A stretch of DNA of 50,011 nt from Saprospiraceae bacterium (lineage in GTDB: Bacteria; Bacteroidota; Bacteroidia; Chitinophagales; Saprospiraceae): NCBI GenBank assembly GCA_027080725.1, contig JALWRC010000077.1, positions 1-50,011 on the forward strand, read 5' to 3'. Under the pieces are notes generated by a model. That model did no database searches. It had not been told where the DNA came from and saw only the letters and a list, made by a program, of their open reading frames with translations. Position numbers and translations under genes: made by a program. Below are positions 1-7,452 of the stretch, one piece after another; position 1 is the first letter of the stretch; every line of letters begins with the position of its first letter.

Positions 1-2
1 AT

Positions 3-122
3 GTATTCCCCGTCGCAGTACAATCCTCGTCGTTTCATGATATGTTTTCTAAGTTTAAAGATGTGAAAGAATTAAACAAGTACATCGAGAAAGAATATGA
101 AATGTATAAACAAAACAGCTGA
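3..122 (+). CDS. C-terminal fragment of an unidentified protein
   Basis: An open frame enters from the left edge and stops with TGA at 120-122, giving the last 39 residues of a protein. The visible part ends in a charged, probably helical tail (FKDVKELNKYIEKEYEMYKQ). No family can be recognised from so short a piece. A clear hairpin terminator follows at 198-222, consistent with this being the 3' end of a real transcription unit. It could also be a chance open frame, because only the tail is visible. Confidence 0.45.
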   Translation, partial: VFPVAVQSSSFHDMFSKFKDVKELNKYIEKEYEMYKQNS

Positions 123-197
123 TTCATGCGTTTGATATAGCCTTCTGTGACCTTAACGCAGATAATTTCTTCGGTAAGAGCATGGAGACAGAACACG

Positions 198-222
198 GAG
201 CTTCCTTATGGAAGCTCTTTTT
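198..222 (+). terminator. Rho-independent terminator
   Basis: A perfect 8-bp stem (GAGCTTCC / GGAAGCTC) with a 4-nt TTAT loop is followed by five T. It ends the transcription unit entering from the left edge and separates it from the LOG-family gene. Confidence 0.8.
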
Positions 223-251
223 GTCCTCTAAAGTAAAATGTGTGTAAGTGT

Positions 252-986
252 ATGGTACAAAATTCAAATAATATTAAGGCCAATAGGCAAAGGAAGGTAA
301 GACATTGGGAAGGAACCGTAAAGGGAGAGAATTCCTGGACTATGTTTAAAGTGATTGCCGAGATGGTAGATGGCTTTGAGACCCTCAATAGGGTGGGACC
401 CTCTATTTCTATTTTTGGTTCAGCTAGAAAAAAGCCGGGTGACTTTTATTATGAAAAGACCGTGGAAATTGCTCGCCGTTTGGTCGAAGAAGGGTTCGGG
501 GTCATTACCGGAGGAGGCCCGGGTATCATGGAGGCAGCCAACAAAGGCGCGTATCTCGCCAATGGTGTATCCATTGGACTCAATATCGATTTGCCCTTTG
601 AGCAAAAACATAATCCGTACATAGATCCGGATAAAAATCTGGATTTTCGTTACTTTTTTGTTCGCAAGATGATGTTTGTTAAGTACGCACAGGGGTTTGT
701 CGTTATGCCCGGGGGATTTGGGACTTTGGATGAGCTCTTCGAGGTATTGACTTTGGTGCAGACAAAGAAGATTACCAAGTTGCCTATCGTATTGTTTGGC
801 GTACAGTTTTGGGGGGGTATGAAATCGTGGATTAAGGAGCAAATGCAGGATGCAGAGCAGACGATAAGCCCCGGGGACTTGGATCTCATTCCGATGACAG
901 ACAAAGTCGATGAGGTCATTGAGATTATTTCTACCTTTTACGAGGGGGATCATGCTAACTTGCTCAAACCAAATTACGAGTTGTAG
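252..986 (+). CDS. LOG family protein (TIGR00730-type nucleotide 5'-monophosphate phosphoribohydrolase)
   Basis: A 244-residue Rossmann-fold protein of the Lonely Guy family. Members hydrolyse the N-glycosidic bond of nucleoside 5'-monophosphates (cytokinin ribotides, in some cases AMP); the substrate here is unknown. Visible motifs are SIFGSAR near residue 55, TGGGPGIMEAANKG near 86-99, and the family signature PGGFGTLDE near 153-161, whose Gly-rich loop and Glu form the active site. The N-terminal stretch ending in NSWTMFKVIAEMVDGFE resembles the extension of the longer bacterial LOG subgroup, so an upstream start is favoured. ATG at 252 was chosen; GTG at 240 in the same frame is possible. 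A 12-bp bulged hairpin overlaps the stop codon. The gene converges with the porin gene. Confidence 0.9.
   Translation: MVQNSNNIKANRQRKVRHWEGTVKGENSWTMFKVIAEMVDGFETLNRVGPSISIFGSARKKPGDFYYEKTVEIARRLVEEGFGVITGGGPGIMEAANKGAYLANGVSIGLNIDLPFEQKHNPYIDPDKNLDFRYFFVRKMMFVKYAQGFVVMPGGFGTLDELFEVLTLVQTKKITKLPIVLFGVQFWGGMKSWIKEQMQDAEQTISPGDLDLIPMTDKVDEVIEIISTFYEGDHANLLKPNYEL
816..830 (+). repeat. 15-bp word GGTATGAAATCGTGG
   Basis: Copy of the over-represented word GGTATGAAATNGTRG, here inside the LOG-family gene, read as Gly-Met-Lys-Ser-Trp. Confidence 0.6.
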
Positions 987-998
987 CTCGTTGGTTTG
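965..998. terminator. Bulged hairpin overlapping the LOG stop codon
   Basis: CAAACCA (965-971) pairs with TGGTTTG (992-998) and ACGAG (976-980) with CTCGT (987-991), leaving a 4-nt bulge and a TTGTAG loop that contains the stop codon. There is no T-run. Its place between two convergent genes suggests a bidirectional terminator or a 3'-end stabiliser. Confidence 0.5.
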
Positions 999-1013
999 TG
1001 GGCTAAACCGGGA

Positions 1014-3005
1014 TCAGTTTAACAAGACCCACTTTATTCCCAATCTTAATTCCCAATCATTGGCCGGCCATCTCTCTGCATAATGCCAGAGGCGCTGTTG
1101 GATTACGTCGGTGGCATTATCCAGTCTTAGATAAATGGTAAATTGGGGGACCTTCAATAAAAAGAACAAATCCAAATTGTAGTAGTAGTCATAATCCGGA
1201 ACTTCCTTTGGTAGGTGGTATTGGCCAAAGAGCGGGCTGTATCCGGGCGCGAGTGTCCCACCACGAACATAGCGAAGGGTGGCACCGTAGCGCAGGTGGG
1301 TGACCGCATTGTAGAACTTATGCTGTGCAAAAAGCGTATGTGTGGTGTACCATTGAGGTATCTGTAAAATATCCAGTCTTTTAGAGGCATTAAAATACAC
1401 CGCATTGGCGAAATATAGGATTCCGGTGTGTAGCAAATGTTGTAGGCGATACTCGTAAAGGGTGAGTGCTCTATCCATTTGCCGAGGAATCGCGTCCTGG
1501 TCCCAGTAGAGGTACCGGTTATAAACATTGGAATAAAAACCCAATGACAAATTCACCCCGGGAGCATAATAGATGCCTCCAAATCGAAAACTTTCAACAT
1601 TGGAAAAGGTGGTGTCCCGTACTTTTATCCGGGACAAGTAAACCCATGATTGCTGCAATGTAGGAGGCAAACTGCTTCCACCTGTTTCCAATTTAAGCTG
1701 TCCCCACTTTTCTGAATGAAAGTACAAGGTGTTGTCCCATTTGAAGCCCCGCCGGTGGAATAGAGAAAATTGAACATTATGCTTAGAGGAAAACAAACTA
1801 CCCCATTTTACACGAATGGAGGCATGGGGAATGACGAGATGAAAACTCTTTTGAGCGGTGTCGTTTTTCCATTGGTCATACTGATAGCGAATACCTGCAT
1901 GAATACTCTGTATATTCCCTGCTGAACGGTACCCGGCATAGAGGTCATTGGATAGTTTTTGTCCGGCGAGACGGAAGTTTATTCCTCTATTGTCGACTAA
2001 ATACGCACCATAAAACAGGGAGTCGCTTTTTTCACCGGTGTTCAGGTCATAGTACTTGAAAATGTCTTTTTGATAACTGAGATTATCATGCACAAAAAGT
2101 TTCTTATTCGAAGCGATAAAATAACGGTTAAGCGAGGCAATGCGGTAACGAGTCAATCGAAGTTGGGCGTCAGATAGTACCGTAGGAATACTGTACCGCT
2201 TAACATAAAGGTCATTATCAAAAATCAAGGAGTCGTTTTGGATGCCTCCATTCTCTTTTCGAGTTACTTCATTAAACGTGTAGAGAAGCGCCCCTTGCCA
2301 CATACTGCTGTCAGGTGTGTATTTCAGGCCTGCTTGAAATGCCATTATCTTGCTTTGGTTGTCTTTATAAAAACCCCGGTCAAGAATACGTTTTAGGCGG
2401 AGGACACCTTGCTTCCCATGATGAAAATGCCGGCTGAAGTCCAGTGTGATGACCGTATTGTCTTGTAATGTGGCATCGGTATTTTGGCTGTTAAATCCCT
2501 GATGTACGCGAGCACGGGTGATCGGCGCCTGCTGGCGATATAACAGGAGCTTATCCATAGGTAGGAGATAGAGGTCAAAGGTGTGCACTCCAATATCCGA
2601 AAACGTCTGCTGCCGTATCTCTCCCGGTTGTGCCGCGCGATGAGGAGAGCCCGGTCGTCCCAGGTGGATATAAGGGGGATTTGATCTATGGATAAAGCGG
2701 TAGGCTTGATCGTTGAGGGTGAAGGAATCGATAAAAATGCGATTGCTGTCGGCCTCTTCTTCAAAATCGTAACGTACATAATGTACTTTCCTTATGTCAA
2801 ATGTGTCCTCGTAAATCTTAAACTCTGAGGAATTCCCTTGTTTCTTTTCCTTTTGTTGAGGGTTGCCTTCAGAGGTCGGTGAGACTATTTGAGCGGACAT
2901 TGTGGTGCCGGACACAAAGACCAATGACAATACCGCAAGCTGAACGAAGCGCGTAGGAATAATTCCCAAAGGAGTCGATATGTTTAGCAGGTAATCGGGA
3001 GTCAT
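1014..3005 (-). CDS. Putative outer-membrane porin (Porin_10-like)
   Basis: A 663-residue protein with an N-terminal hydrophobic signal segment (residues ~22-38, ending near MSAQ). A long series of alternating polar/aromatic segments typical of an outer-membrane beta-barrel follows. Length, the absence of a TonB plug and the many Tyr/Trp/Arg-rich strands fit the Bacteroidota 'putative porin' family (Pfam Porin_10); this assignment rests on overall resemblance, not a catalytic motif. The mature N-terminus is charged and disordered (Gln/Lys/Ser-rich). It lies 29 bp downstream of the choice-of-anchor B gene on the same strand, so the two may be co-transcribed. It converges with the LOG gene. Confidence 0.7.
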   Translation of the reverse strand: MTPDYLLNISTPLGIIPTRFVQLAVLSLVFVSGTTMSAQIVSPTSEGNPQQKEKKQGNSSEFKIYEDTFDIRKVHYVRYDFEEEADSNRIFIDSFTLNDQAYRFIHRSNPPYIHLGRPGSPHRAAQPGEIRQQTFSDIGVHTFDLYLLPMDKLLLYRQQAPITRARVHQGFNSQNTDATLQDNTVITLDFSRHFHHGKQGVLRLKRILDRGFYKDNQSKIMAFQAGLKYTPDSSMWQGALLYTFNEVTRKENGGIQNDSLIFDNDLYVKRYSIPTVLSDAQLRLTRYRIASLNRYFIASNKKLFVHDNLSYQKDIFKYYDLNTGEKSDSLFYGAYLVDNRGINFRLAGQKLSNDLYAGYRSAGNIQSIHAGIRYQYDQWKNDTAQKSFHLVIPHASIRVKWGSLFSSKHNVQFSLFHRRGFKWDNTLYFHSEKWGQLKLETGGSSLPPTLQQSWVYLSRIKVRDTTFSNVESFRFGGIYYAPGVNLSLGFYSNVYNRYLYWDQDAIPRQMDRALTLYEYRLQHLLHTGILYFANAVYFNASKRLDILQIPQWYTTHTLFAQHKFYNAVTHLRYGATLRYVRGGTLAPGYSPLFGQYHLPKEVPDYDYYYNLDLFFLLKVPQFTIYLRLDNATDVIQQRLWHYAERWPANDWELRLGIKWVLLN

Positions 3006-3034
3006 TTCGTTGAGTGCAGTTTACTAAGCACCTA

Positions 3035-4471
3035 TTAAGGTTGCGGAAATGGTAGAATGATCTTCTTTGATATTATTCCCAATATGGATTCTACCCGGAC
3101 CACATAAAGGCCTGGAGGTACTTTTGATAGATTAATTTGGGTATTTGAAACACCCTTGTCCACAATTTCATACCATAAAATCCTACCGTCTAACCCTACG
3201 AGACGAATCGATTTTTTTACCCTTATCGAATGCTTGCCATACCGGATATTAATGTGATCGGGATGGGTGGTAATCGCGATATCGGAAGTGGAAGAAGAGG
3301 GTGAAACCGGTGTATTGGCGGTTGTATTACAATTCCGGATGCCGTGGTGGTCCGGGTCGATACCCTTGATAATAAATAACCCTTCCTGCATGTCCGAAAC
3401 AAGTATATTGCCGGAGGGGAGAAACGGATACACGCCCCAAGCTCCTTTGTAAGAGCGTTTGTTGGGCAATTGGGTGGTCGGGTAATACATGTATTGTTTG
3501 GGAGAATCCGGAATGGTCAGGTCAAAAACCTGTAGCCCGTCGTAATAGTGTGAGACGTACAAGAATTTGCCGTTGACGATCTGGTTGTGGGGAATACTAT
3601 TGGGACTTTGTGAGAAGGCCTTAAAGGTATTGACCGGTTGGATGAAATTTTTATCTCTTACGTCAATCACCTTCATTGGGCTGCCATACGTTTCATCGGC
3701 CATATAGTAGTACGCTCCAACGTCACTTAACCAACCACTGTGGTTGTATCCCGCATGCGGATATTCATCGGGTCGTAGGGTGGATAAGGTGTGAGGATTT
3801 AATGGGTCGGTGAAATCCACAATGGCAAACCCATTTCGACCGCAGTTGAGATAAGCGATATTATTTCTAACATATGCGTCATGTACATGGCTTACGGATA
3901 AGTCCCCAAAAACGTGATATTGGGCCAAAAACCGGGGTTTTAGTGGGTTTTCGAGGAGATCAAAGATAGCTAAGGCGGCTCCTCCCTCATGGAGCCGGGT
4001 GGCCAAAGTATAGAGTTTGCCTGCAGAGGTGTCTATAAATATATTGTGTGAGCGAATGATAAGGGAATCGCTGTCGTAGAGCACTGTTACGGTATCGGGC
4101 AACTGCGAAATGTCCATAATTTGCAGCGTACTTTGTCCCTCGTCCGATACCGCGTAAAGTAAACAGTGGTAATCGTGGTAGTCCCTGTGGACGATGCCAT
4201 TCCCCTGGGCCGCCCCTGCAATCCGGAATGCCTCAAAGGGATGCGCAGGATCCGTGACATCTATAAAATGGGTCCCCCAGGTAGAGCCAATAATCCCATA
4301 CTCATGTCCATTGACGGCCAATCCCCAAACCTCATTGTAGGAGTTGTCAAAGAATCGTGAGCCAATAATATTGTCATCATGCCATCTACCCAAGAGGGTT
4401 CCCTCAAAGGGCTGACTAAAGGCAACGGTGGCCAATATGAATGAAAGGAGTGAGGTGTAAATAAATTTCAT
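3035..4471 (-). CDS. Choice-of-anchor B family secreted protein with T9SS-type C-terminus
   Basis: A 478-residue protein with a clear signal peptide (residues 1-19, ending AFSQ). Repeated beta-propeller-like LVIVD segments follow, for example THFIDVTDPAHPFEAFRI, LQIMDISQLP, AIVDFTDPLNPH and LQVFDLTIPDSPKQ. The order WGLAVNGHEYGIIGSTWGTHF... matches the choice-of-anchor B family (TIGR04312), in which a conserved propeller region is joined to different surface anchors. Here a Thr/Ser-rich linker near residue 390 leads to an ~80-residue C-terminal domain ending PPGLYVVRVES...KKIILP, typical of a T9SS type A sorting domain. The product is therefore expected to be exported by the Sec and T9SS pathways to the cell surface or medium. 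The ligand or function is unknown. Confidence 0.85.
   Translation of the reverse strand: MKFIYTSLLSFILATVAFSQPFEGTLLGRWHDDNIIGSRFFDNSYNEVWGLAVNGHEYGIIGSTWGTHFIDVTDPAHPFEAFRIAGAAQGNGIVHRDYHDYHCLLYAVSDEGQSTLQIMDISQLPDTVTVLYDSDSLIIRSHNIFIDTSAGKLYTLATRLHEGGAALAIFDLLENPLKPRFLAQYHVFGDLSVSHVHDAYVRNNIAYLNCGRNGFAIVDFTDPLNPHTLSTLRPDEYPHAGYNHSGWLSDVGAYYYMADETYGSPMKVIDVRDKNFIQPVNTFKAFSQSPNSIPHNQIVNGKFLYVSHYYDGLQVFDLTIPDSPKQYMYYPTTQLPNKRSYKGAWGVYPFLPSGNILVSDMQEGLFIIKGIDPDHHGIRNCNTTANTPVSPSSSTSDIAITTHPDHINIRYGKHSIRVKKSIRLVGLDGRILWYEIVDKGVSNTQINLSKVPPGLYVVRVESILGIISKKIILPFPQP
3160..3174 (-). repeat. 15-bp word GGTATGAAATTGTGG
   Basis: Copy of the over-represented word GGTATGAAATNGTRG on the minus strand, inside the choice-of-anchor B gene, read there as Trp-Tyr-Glu-Ile-Val (offset frame). 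Confidence 0.6.
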
Positions 4472-4679
4472 CTGTTTGCTTTTTATTGTCTCTTAATGGT
4501 CAGATGGAATCTTTGATAAAAAATAATCATGTCGATTGGTGAAAAATCTCGTCAGATTATTTTTTATGTCGATTTCATAACCGATTATCTTTTTATTCCC
4601 TGTTTTGGGCGGCTGTATAAAAGTGATTGGTGCTTATTCAAACGGTCCATTTTATTGGAATAGTACATGGGCTTTCCGG

Positions 4680-5315
4680 TCATTTTTTATTCTTGAATTC
4701 GAGCACTGCATCCCATATATCATCTGCTATTGCTTCTGCCTTTTTATTGGCGTCGAGGAGTACGATATGCTCATCCTGCCCCAATTGCTTGAAATGCTTA
4801 AGATACGCGTGATGTACTTTCTTGATTTTTGCCTCCGTCTCGTACAATTCGATGTCGTCCCTTCCCTGAATGATGCGTTGATAACAAGTCTTTGGATCGA
4901 CATTGAGGTAAAAGATAATATCCGGGGGAAAGGTCTCTTTGGCCAACCGGTTGAGCTGTACCAGCCAATCGATATCGACGAATTCTCCCTGAAATGCGTA
5001 GTTGGAGAAGTAGTATCGACTGGCGATGATATGATACCCATTGTCTCGTTTTTTTCGCATACCATTGACGGAGTTGTCGATATGATCCAGACGGTCGGCT
5101 GCAAATAATGCAGCCACGGCAGCAGGCGGGATATACAAGCGTCCTTTCATGACATTGCGGATGAGAGAGCCAATGGGGCTATCGGTCGGTTCGTTGGTGA
5201 CGTAAGCCTTTTCTCCTTCCTTGGAAAAATGCTCTTTTAGCAGTTCGATCTGGGTACTTTTACCACTTCCATCTACACCTTCGAAAACGATAAACAACGG
5301 GCGACTGGCCATCAT
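4680..5315 (-). CDS. tmk: Thymidylate kinase
   Basis: A 211-residue P-loop kinase that phosphorylates dTMP to dTDP. The P-loop FEGVDGSGKST lies at residues ~9-19, followed by the TNEPTDSPIG substrate-binding segment (~40-49) and an AADRLDHI helix near 93. The usual DRY motif appears as ASRYYFSNYAFQG, with Ser in place of the common Asp; this variant should be checked against Bacteroidota homologues. The length matches the family. The gene starts 8 bp after the fabI stop on the same strand, so fabI-tmk is a likely two-gene operon. Confidence 0.95.
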   Translation of the reverse strand: MMASRPLFIVFEGVDGSGKSTQIELLKEHFSKEGEKAYVTNEPTDSPIGSLIRNVMKGRLYIPPAAVAALFAADRLDHIDNSVNGMRKKRDNGYHIIASRYYFSNYAFQGEFVDIDWLVQLNRLAKETFPPDIIFYLNVDPKTCYQRIIQGRDDIELYETEAKIKKVHHAYLKHFKQLGQDEHIVLLDANKKAEAIADDIWDAVLEFKNKK

Positions 5316-5323
5316 GAGACGGA

Positions 5324-6127
5324 TTATAGATCTAGCAATGCCGGATTCATCCCCATGTTGGAAAATCCTCCGTCATGAAAGAGGTTTTGCATGGTGACAT
5401 ACCGTGTCAAATCGGAAAACATGGCCACACAGTAGTCGGCACAATTATCCGCAGGAGCATTACCTAATGGTGACATCGTATTGGCATATTCGTAGAAGGC
5501 ATTAAAGCCCTTCACCCCGCTTCCCGCCGTCGTTATGGTAGGGGACTGACTGATGGTGTTGACCCGGACTTTTTTCTTGGTCGCCAGATGGTAGCCAAAG
5601 CTGCGTGCAAAGGACTCCAGTAGTGCCTTTGCCTCGGCCATTTCACTGTAATCCGGAAAAACACGCTGTGCGGCAATATAACTCAGGGCCAAAACGGAGC
5701 CCCATTCGTTAAAGGCGTCCAATTTAAGACCGGTAGCCATCACTTTGTGGAAGGAGATAGCGGAGATGTCCAAGGTCTTCATCATCCATTCGTAATTCAG
5801 CTCCGTGTAGTCTTTTTTCTTGCGCATATTGACACTCATCCCGATGGAGTGCAGCACAAAATCGAGTTTTCCTCCCAAGATTTCCATGGATTTAGTAAAC
5901 AAATTTTCTAAATCCGGAAGGCTTGTCGCGTCGGCGGGAATCACCTCTGCTTTGAGCTTTTCTGCCAGTTTGTTGATTTCTCCAAATCTCAATGCGGCCG
6001 GCGCATTGGTAAGTGTAATGGCTGCTCCTTCTTCGACGACTCTTTCCGCCACTTTCCAAGCGATGGAGTTCTCATCCAGTGCTCCAAAAATAATTCCTCT
6101 TTTTCCTTTGAGTAGATTATGTCCCAT
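5324..6127 (-). CDS. fabI: Enoyl-[acyl-carrier-protein] reductase (NADH), FabI type
   Basis: A 267-residue short-chain dehydrogenase/reductase that catalyses the last reduction step of fatty-acid elongation. The divergent FabI cofactor motif GALDENSIAW lies at residues ~15-24 and HSIGMS near 93-98. The catalytic pattern Tyr150-x9-Tyr160-x6-Lys167 (LSYIAAQRVFPDYSEMAEAK) matches FabI. Length is standard. Downstream tmk follows by 8 bp. A -7-like TACATTTG on the minus strand (6198-6205) lies ~70 bp upstream of the start. Confidence 0.96.
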   Translation of the reverse strand: MGHNLLKGKRGIIFGALDENSIAWKVAERVVEEGAAITLTNAPAALRFGEINKLAEKLKAEVIPADATSLPDLENLFTKSMEILGGKLDFVLHSIGMSVNMRKKKDYTELNYEWMMKTLDISAISFHKVMATGLKLDAFNEWGSVLALSYIAAQRVFPDYSEMAEAKALLESFARSFGYHLATKKKVRVNTISQSPTITTAGSGVKGFNAFYEYANTMSPLGNAPADNCADYCVAMFSDLTRYVTMQNLFHDGGFSNMGMNPALLDL

Positions 6128-6197
6128 TCTGATTTTGACATTTTGTTAACCGTACCCGGACGGTAGCTTATGTAGTGTTTTGACGGTGCGAAGATAG

Positions 6198-6205
6198 CAA
6201 ATGTA
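6198..6205 (-). promoter_or_regulatory. Candidate -7 element for fabI-tmk
   Basis: The minus strand reads TACATTTG, matching the Bacteroidota -7 consensus TAnnTTTG, about 70 bp before fabI. No good -33 TTTG was seen at the expected distance. Confidence 0.4.
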
Positions 6206-6289
6206 TCGGAATTGCATCCATAATTTATGAAAGGCATCCAATACCGCCCTTTGCTCCCGTGCATTAGAAGGGCATTGAAAGCCCGTCCC

Positions 6290-6309
6290 AATCGCCCCCG
6301 GGAGCGATT
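6290..6309 (-). terminator. Hairpin overlapping the miaA stop codon
   Basis: AATCGC (6290-6295) pairs with GCGATT (6304-6309) around a CCCCGGGA centre that can extend the pairing. It covers the miaA TAA. A second small stem, GGGC/GCCC, lies at ~6270-6284. There is no T-run, so a stability element is as likely as a terminator. Confidence 0.4.
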
Positions 6310-7219
6310 AGTGGTCATGGAGCTTCTGGTCTATCCAGGTGATTATTTTACCGGTAGCATCCGCAGGAAAGGTCTCCCACTTGTCACTCCGGCGAAACCA
6401 GGTCTCTTGCCTTTTGGCATATCTGCGGGTGTGTGTCTTTATCTTTTCGATGGCTTCCTCCAACGTCCAATCCCCGTCAAAATAACGAAATAGTTCCCGG
6501 TAACCGACGGTGTCCAGGGCTTGAAGATGCCGGAGAGGGTAAAGCGAACGCGCTTCCTCTATCAGTCCGCTTTTTACCATTTCATTCACGCGCCGGTTGA
6601 TCCTCTCGTGAAGGATTGTCCGTTCCCGGTAAAGCCGGATATAATGGCTAACAAAAGGACGCGGTGTGGTTTTTCTATTTCGAAAGGAAGAAAATGGGCG
6701 TCCGGACTGACGGATGACTTCCAACGCCCGTGTTACCCGCCGGGAGTTCTGTAGATCCACCTCTTGATAATAATCCGGATCTTTGTGCCGGAGTTCATTT
6801 TGTAAGACTCTCAGCCCTTGCCGTTGTAAGTCTTGGCGGACACTTTGTTTTATTTGGTATGAAATGGTGGGCAACGGGTCAAACCCTTCACAAACAGCAT
6901 CGATGTACAGGCCCGTTCCACCGGTGAGGAGCAGTACTTCGTGGGTTTTAAAAAGGTCATCCAACAGGCAGAGGGCCTCCCGCTCAAATTGACCGGCGCT
7001 ATAGACTTCCTCCAAATCAATATGATCGATGAAGTGGTGTGGGATGGCTTCGAGGATATCCTTAGGGGGTTTTGCTGTCCCAATATCCATTCTTCTGTAG
7101 ATCTGACGGCTATCTGCAGAGATGATAGGGGTGTCGTAGCGCTCTGCCAGCTGCAGGCTCAATGCAGTCTTTCCTACAGCCGTCGGGCCGGACAATACGA
7201 TGAGGTGTTTTTGTTGCAC
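6308..7219 (-). CDS. miaA: tRNA dimethylallyltransferase
   Basis: Adds a dimethylallyl group to N6 of A37 in tRNAs that read UNN codons. The P-loop GPTAVGKT lies near residues 11-18 when translation starts at the GTG at 7219. Next come the DSRQIYRRMDIGTAKP segment (~37-52) with the catalytic Asp/Arg region, LTGGTGLYIDAV, and the C-terminal KTHTRRYAKRQETWFR helix that contacts tRNA. The frame stays open upstream to 7387, but that extension has no homologous look and contains a low-complexity (GGAAGAT)3 tract. The GTG at 7219 gives 303 residues, the normal MiaA size. Confidence 0.93.
   Translation of the reverse strand: MQQKHLIVLSGPTAVGKTALSLQLAERYDTPIISADSRQIYRRMDIGTAKPPKDILEAIPHHFIDHIDLEEVYSAGQFEREALCLLDDLFKTHEVLLLTGGTGLYIDAVCEGFDPLPTISYQIKQSVRQDLQRQGLRVLQNELRHKDPDYYQEVDLQNSRRVTRALEVIRQSGRPFSSFRNRKTTPRPFVSHYIRLYRERTILHERINRRVNEMVKSGLIEEARSLYPLRHLQALDTVGYRELFRYFDGDWTLEEAIEKIKTHTRRYAKRQETWFRRSDKWETFPADATGKIITWIDQKLHDH
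6856..6870 (+). repeat. 15-bp word GGTATGAAATGGTGG
   Basis: Exact copy of the over-represented word, antisense within miaA, where the coding strand reads Thr-Ile-Ser-Tyr. The identical 15-mer recurs at 9367-9381. Confidence 0.65.
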
Positions 7220-7273
7220 AATTTTTAAGTGGATGGTTAGCAGTGCAAAGGTAATGCTTATCTGTTTGCTGAT

Positions 7274-7294
7274 GGAAGATGGAAGATGGAAGAT
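7274..7294. repeat. Heptanucleotide tandem repeat (GGAAGAT)3
   Basis: Three perfect copies of GGAAGAT lie 55-75 bp upstream of the likely miaA start, in the 233-bp gap between miaA and the dynamin-like gene. No other feature was seen in this gap. Confidence 0.8.
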
Positions 7295-7452
7295 GCCATT
7301 GTCTATTACCTGCTTCCACTTTTTGCACCCTCCTGACGTTATAATCCAATTCCCCTTACGATTTATATACTTTAACCGCCCATTCACCTGTCATCACAAC
7401 AGAGAAAATATGAGGTGAAAGCAGAAATCACATACCGGACATTTGACTAAAA

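Noticed and set aside
7220-7387. Upstream extension of miaA
   Set aside because: The frame is open but contains a low-complexity heptamer repeat and no MiaA-like sequence; the shorter start gives the normal family length.
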